Below, piece after piece: positions 13,982-14,797 of a stretch of 14,797 nucleotides of DNA. Source of the stretch: Bacteroidota bacterium (GTDB taxonomy: Bacteria; Bacteroidota; Ignavibacteria; Ignavibacteriales; Ignavibacteriaceae); NCBI GenBank assembly GCA_023406915.1, contig JAEXTR010000326.1, positions 1-14,797 on the forward strand, written 5' to 3'. Under the pieces are notes generated by a model. That model had not been told where the DNA came from and did not search any database. It was given only the letters and a program-made list of their open reading frames with translations. Within the stretch, counting starts at the first letter, position 1. Every line of letters starts with the position of its first letter. The position numbers were made by a program, and so were the translations under genes.

Positions 13982-14797
13982 CTATTTCAGAAATGTGTAT
14001 TTAATGGTACCGCTATGATATTTTCCGCTCTTTTCATCCTTTTGCTCAATTCTTATAAAGTATACTCCTGCTGACAACCCATATGCAGCTGGATTAAAAT
14101 AAATTTCGGACTTCTCAGGGTCCCTGTACTCATTCATCAATTCACACATTCTTTCCCCGGTAATATTATACACTGTCATTCTCGTAACTCCATACCCTGC
14201 TGGATAATACACAATCCTGCTGCCACCGTTTGAGGGATTTGGATAAATGTTCAGCCCCATATCTTTGCTCTTGCTGAGGATATCTGCCTCATCCTGAACA
14301 CTTACCACCCAACGCTTGTCACCTTTTACTATAAAAATGTAAGCGGCTGATCCAGGAGGGTAACCCCCTCCTCCAGGAAAGTTCAGTATTACCTCCATTG
14401 CACCATCCTTGTTGACATCATCAAAAGCCATTGCTCTTCGGACGCTATTCTCTACGCCACTGAATCCTCTTACACCTGCCATATTTGTATTGCTTACCCG
14501 GGGACCACCAAGACGGAAAGTGGTGTAATAAATACCTGCACTGAAAAGTATATCATTCCACCCGTCACCGTTTAAATCTCCAATGGTATATCCCTTTGCA
14601 TCAATACCGACAGAACCTGACGCATAAGTAAAAATTAGACTCGGAATTGTGTCAATCTCTCCTTGCTTCCCATAATGGATGCAATTATGATACTTGTTTG
14701 TTCCGTTATTTATATATCGCTTCATGCATAAATCATCAACTCCATCTCCGTTTACATCAACGACGCCTATTGAAGAACCCTGACACCACCCTGAAAT
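13982..14797 (-). CDS. secreted FG-GAP-repeat protein with type IX secretion sorting domain, 5' end missing
   Basis: The C-terminal 271 residues of a larger exported protein. The frame is open to the window edge, upstream of an internal ATG at 14725, so that ATG is not the true start. Three calcium-binding-type loops are visible: DVNGDGVDDL (across 14725-14760), DLNGDGWNDI and DDVNKDGAMEV, as in FG-GAP/VCBS beta-propeller blades. A type IX secretion sorting domain ends the protein: it begins near LNIYPNPSNGG, continues with MTVYNITGERM and LSAGVYFIRIE, and closes with IKYTFLK. Such domains direct export across the outer membrane and surface anchoring in Bacteroidota and relatives. Ligand and function are unknown; FG-GAP repeats occur in adhesins, enzymes and lectin-like proteins. 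The signal peptide and most of the protein lie beyond the edge. Confidence 0.88.
   Translation of the reverse strand: MSGWCQGSSIGVVDVNGDGVDDLCMKRYINNGTNKYHNCIHYGKQGEIDTIPSLIFTYASGSVGIDAKGYTIGDLNGDGWNDILFSAGIYYTTFRLGGPRVSNTNMAGVRGFSGVENSVRRAMAFDDVNKDGAMEVILNFPGGGGYPPGSAAYIFIVKGDKRWVVSVQDEADILSKSKDMGLNIYPNPSNGGSRIVYYPAGYGVTRMTVYNITGERMCELMNEYRDPEKSEIYFNPAAYGLSAGVYFIRIEQKDEKSGKYHSGTIKYTFLK

Noticed and set aside
1..14797. A new defence, mobile or biosynthetic system
   Set aside because: Nearly all genes belong to named housekeeping or signalling families. There are no integrases, transposases, CRISPR repeats, toxin-antitoxin pairs or unexplained multigene blocks.

Overview
The window looks like chromosomal DNA from a Gram-negative member of the Bacteroidota/Chlorobiota assemblage, most plausibly an Ignavibacteria-like lineage. 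Three things point there. The last protein ends in a type IX secretion (Por) sorting domain. MurE carries the DNPR signature of meso-diaminopimelate-adding enzymes. Several genes (at 11176, 11684 and 11968) have purine-rich Shine-Dalgarno sequences, which are scarce in core Bacteroidia and Flavobacteriia. The lineage is inferred from sequence character only.

The left 8.7 kb, all on the minus strand, is the first half of a division and cell wall (dcw) cluster. In transcription order it holds mraZ, rsmH, an ftsL-like gene, ftsI, murE, murF, mraY and murD, the last cut by the window edge. Junctions are 1-3 nt gaps or 1-14 nt overlaps, so this reads as one transcription unit with coupled translation. 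It encodes the regulator MraZ, an rRNA methyltransferase, two septal membrane proteins, and enzymes that build UDP-MurNAc-pentapeptide and pass it to the lipid carrier. Upstream of mraZ is a candidate sigma70 promoter followed by three 10-bp direct repeats that match the layout of known MraZ operators.

Upstream of that promoter, also on the minus strand, lie a YhcH/YjgK/YiaL-family gene, an orphan membrane-anchored histidine kinase and an RsmB/NOP-type RNA cytosine methyltransferase. The kinase stop codon directly abuts the GTG start of the methyltransferase. A 283-bp divergent intergenic region separates this group from upp (uracil phosphoribosyltransferase, plus strand). Upp overlaps tail-to-tail, by 6 bp, a SpoIIE/RsbU-type serine phosphatase gene on the minus strand. 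At the right edge is the 3' part of a secreted or surface FG-GAP-repeat protein with the type IX sorting domain; its 5' end lies outside the window.

I found no tRNA, rRNA, CRISPR array, insertion sequence, prophage or toxin-antitoxin gene, and no convincing GC-rich intrinsic terminator. Most of the window is conserved housekeeping DNA. The points worth a second look are the MraZ repeats in register with a GTG start codon, the kinase-methyltransferase pairing, the phosphatase with an unrecognised N-terminal region, several intergenic dyads, and a few unusual residues in Mur ligase motifs. I see no clear evidence of a wholly new multigene system.
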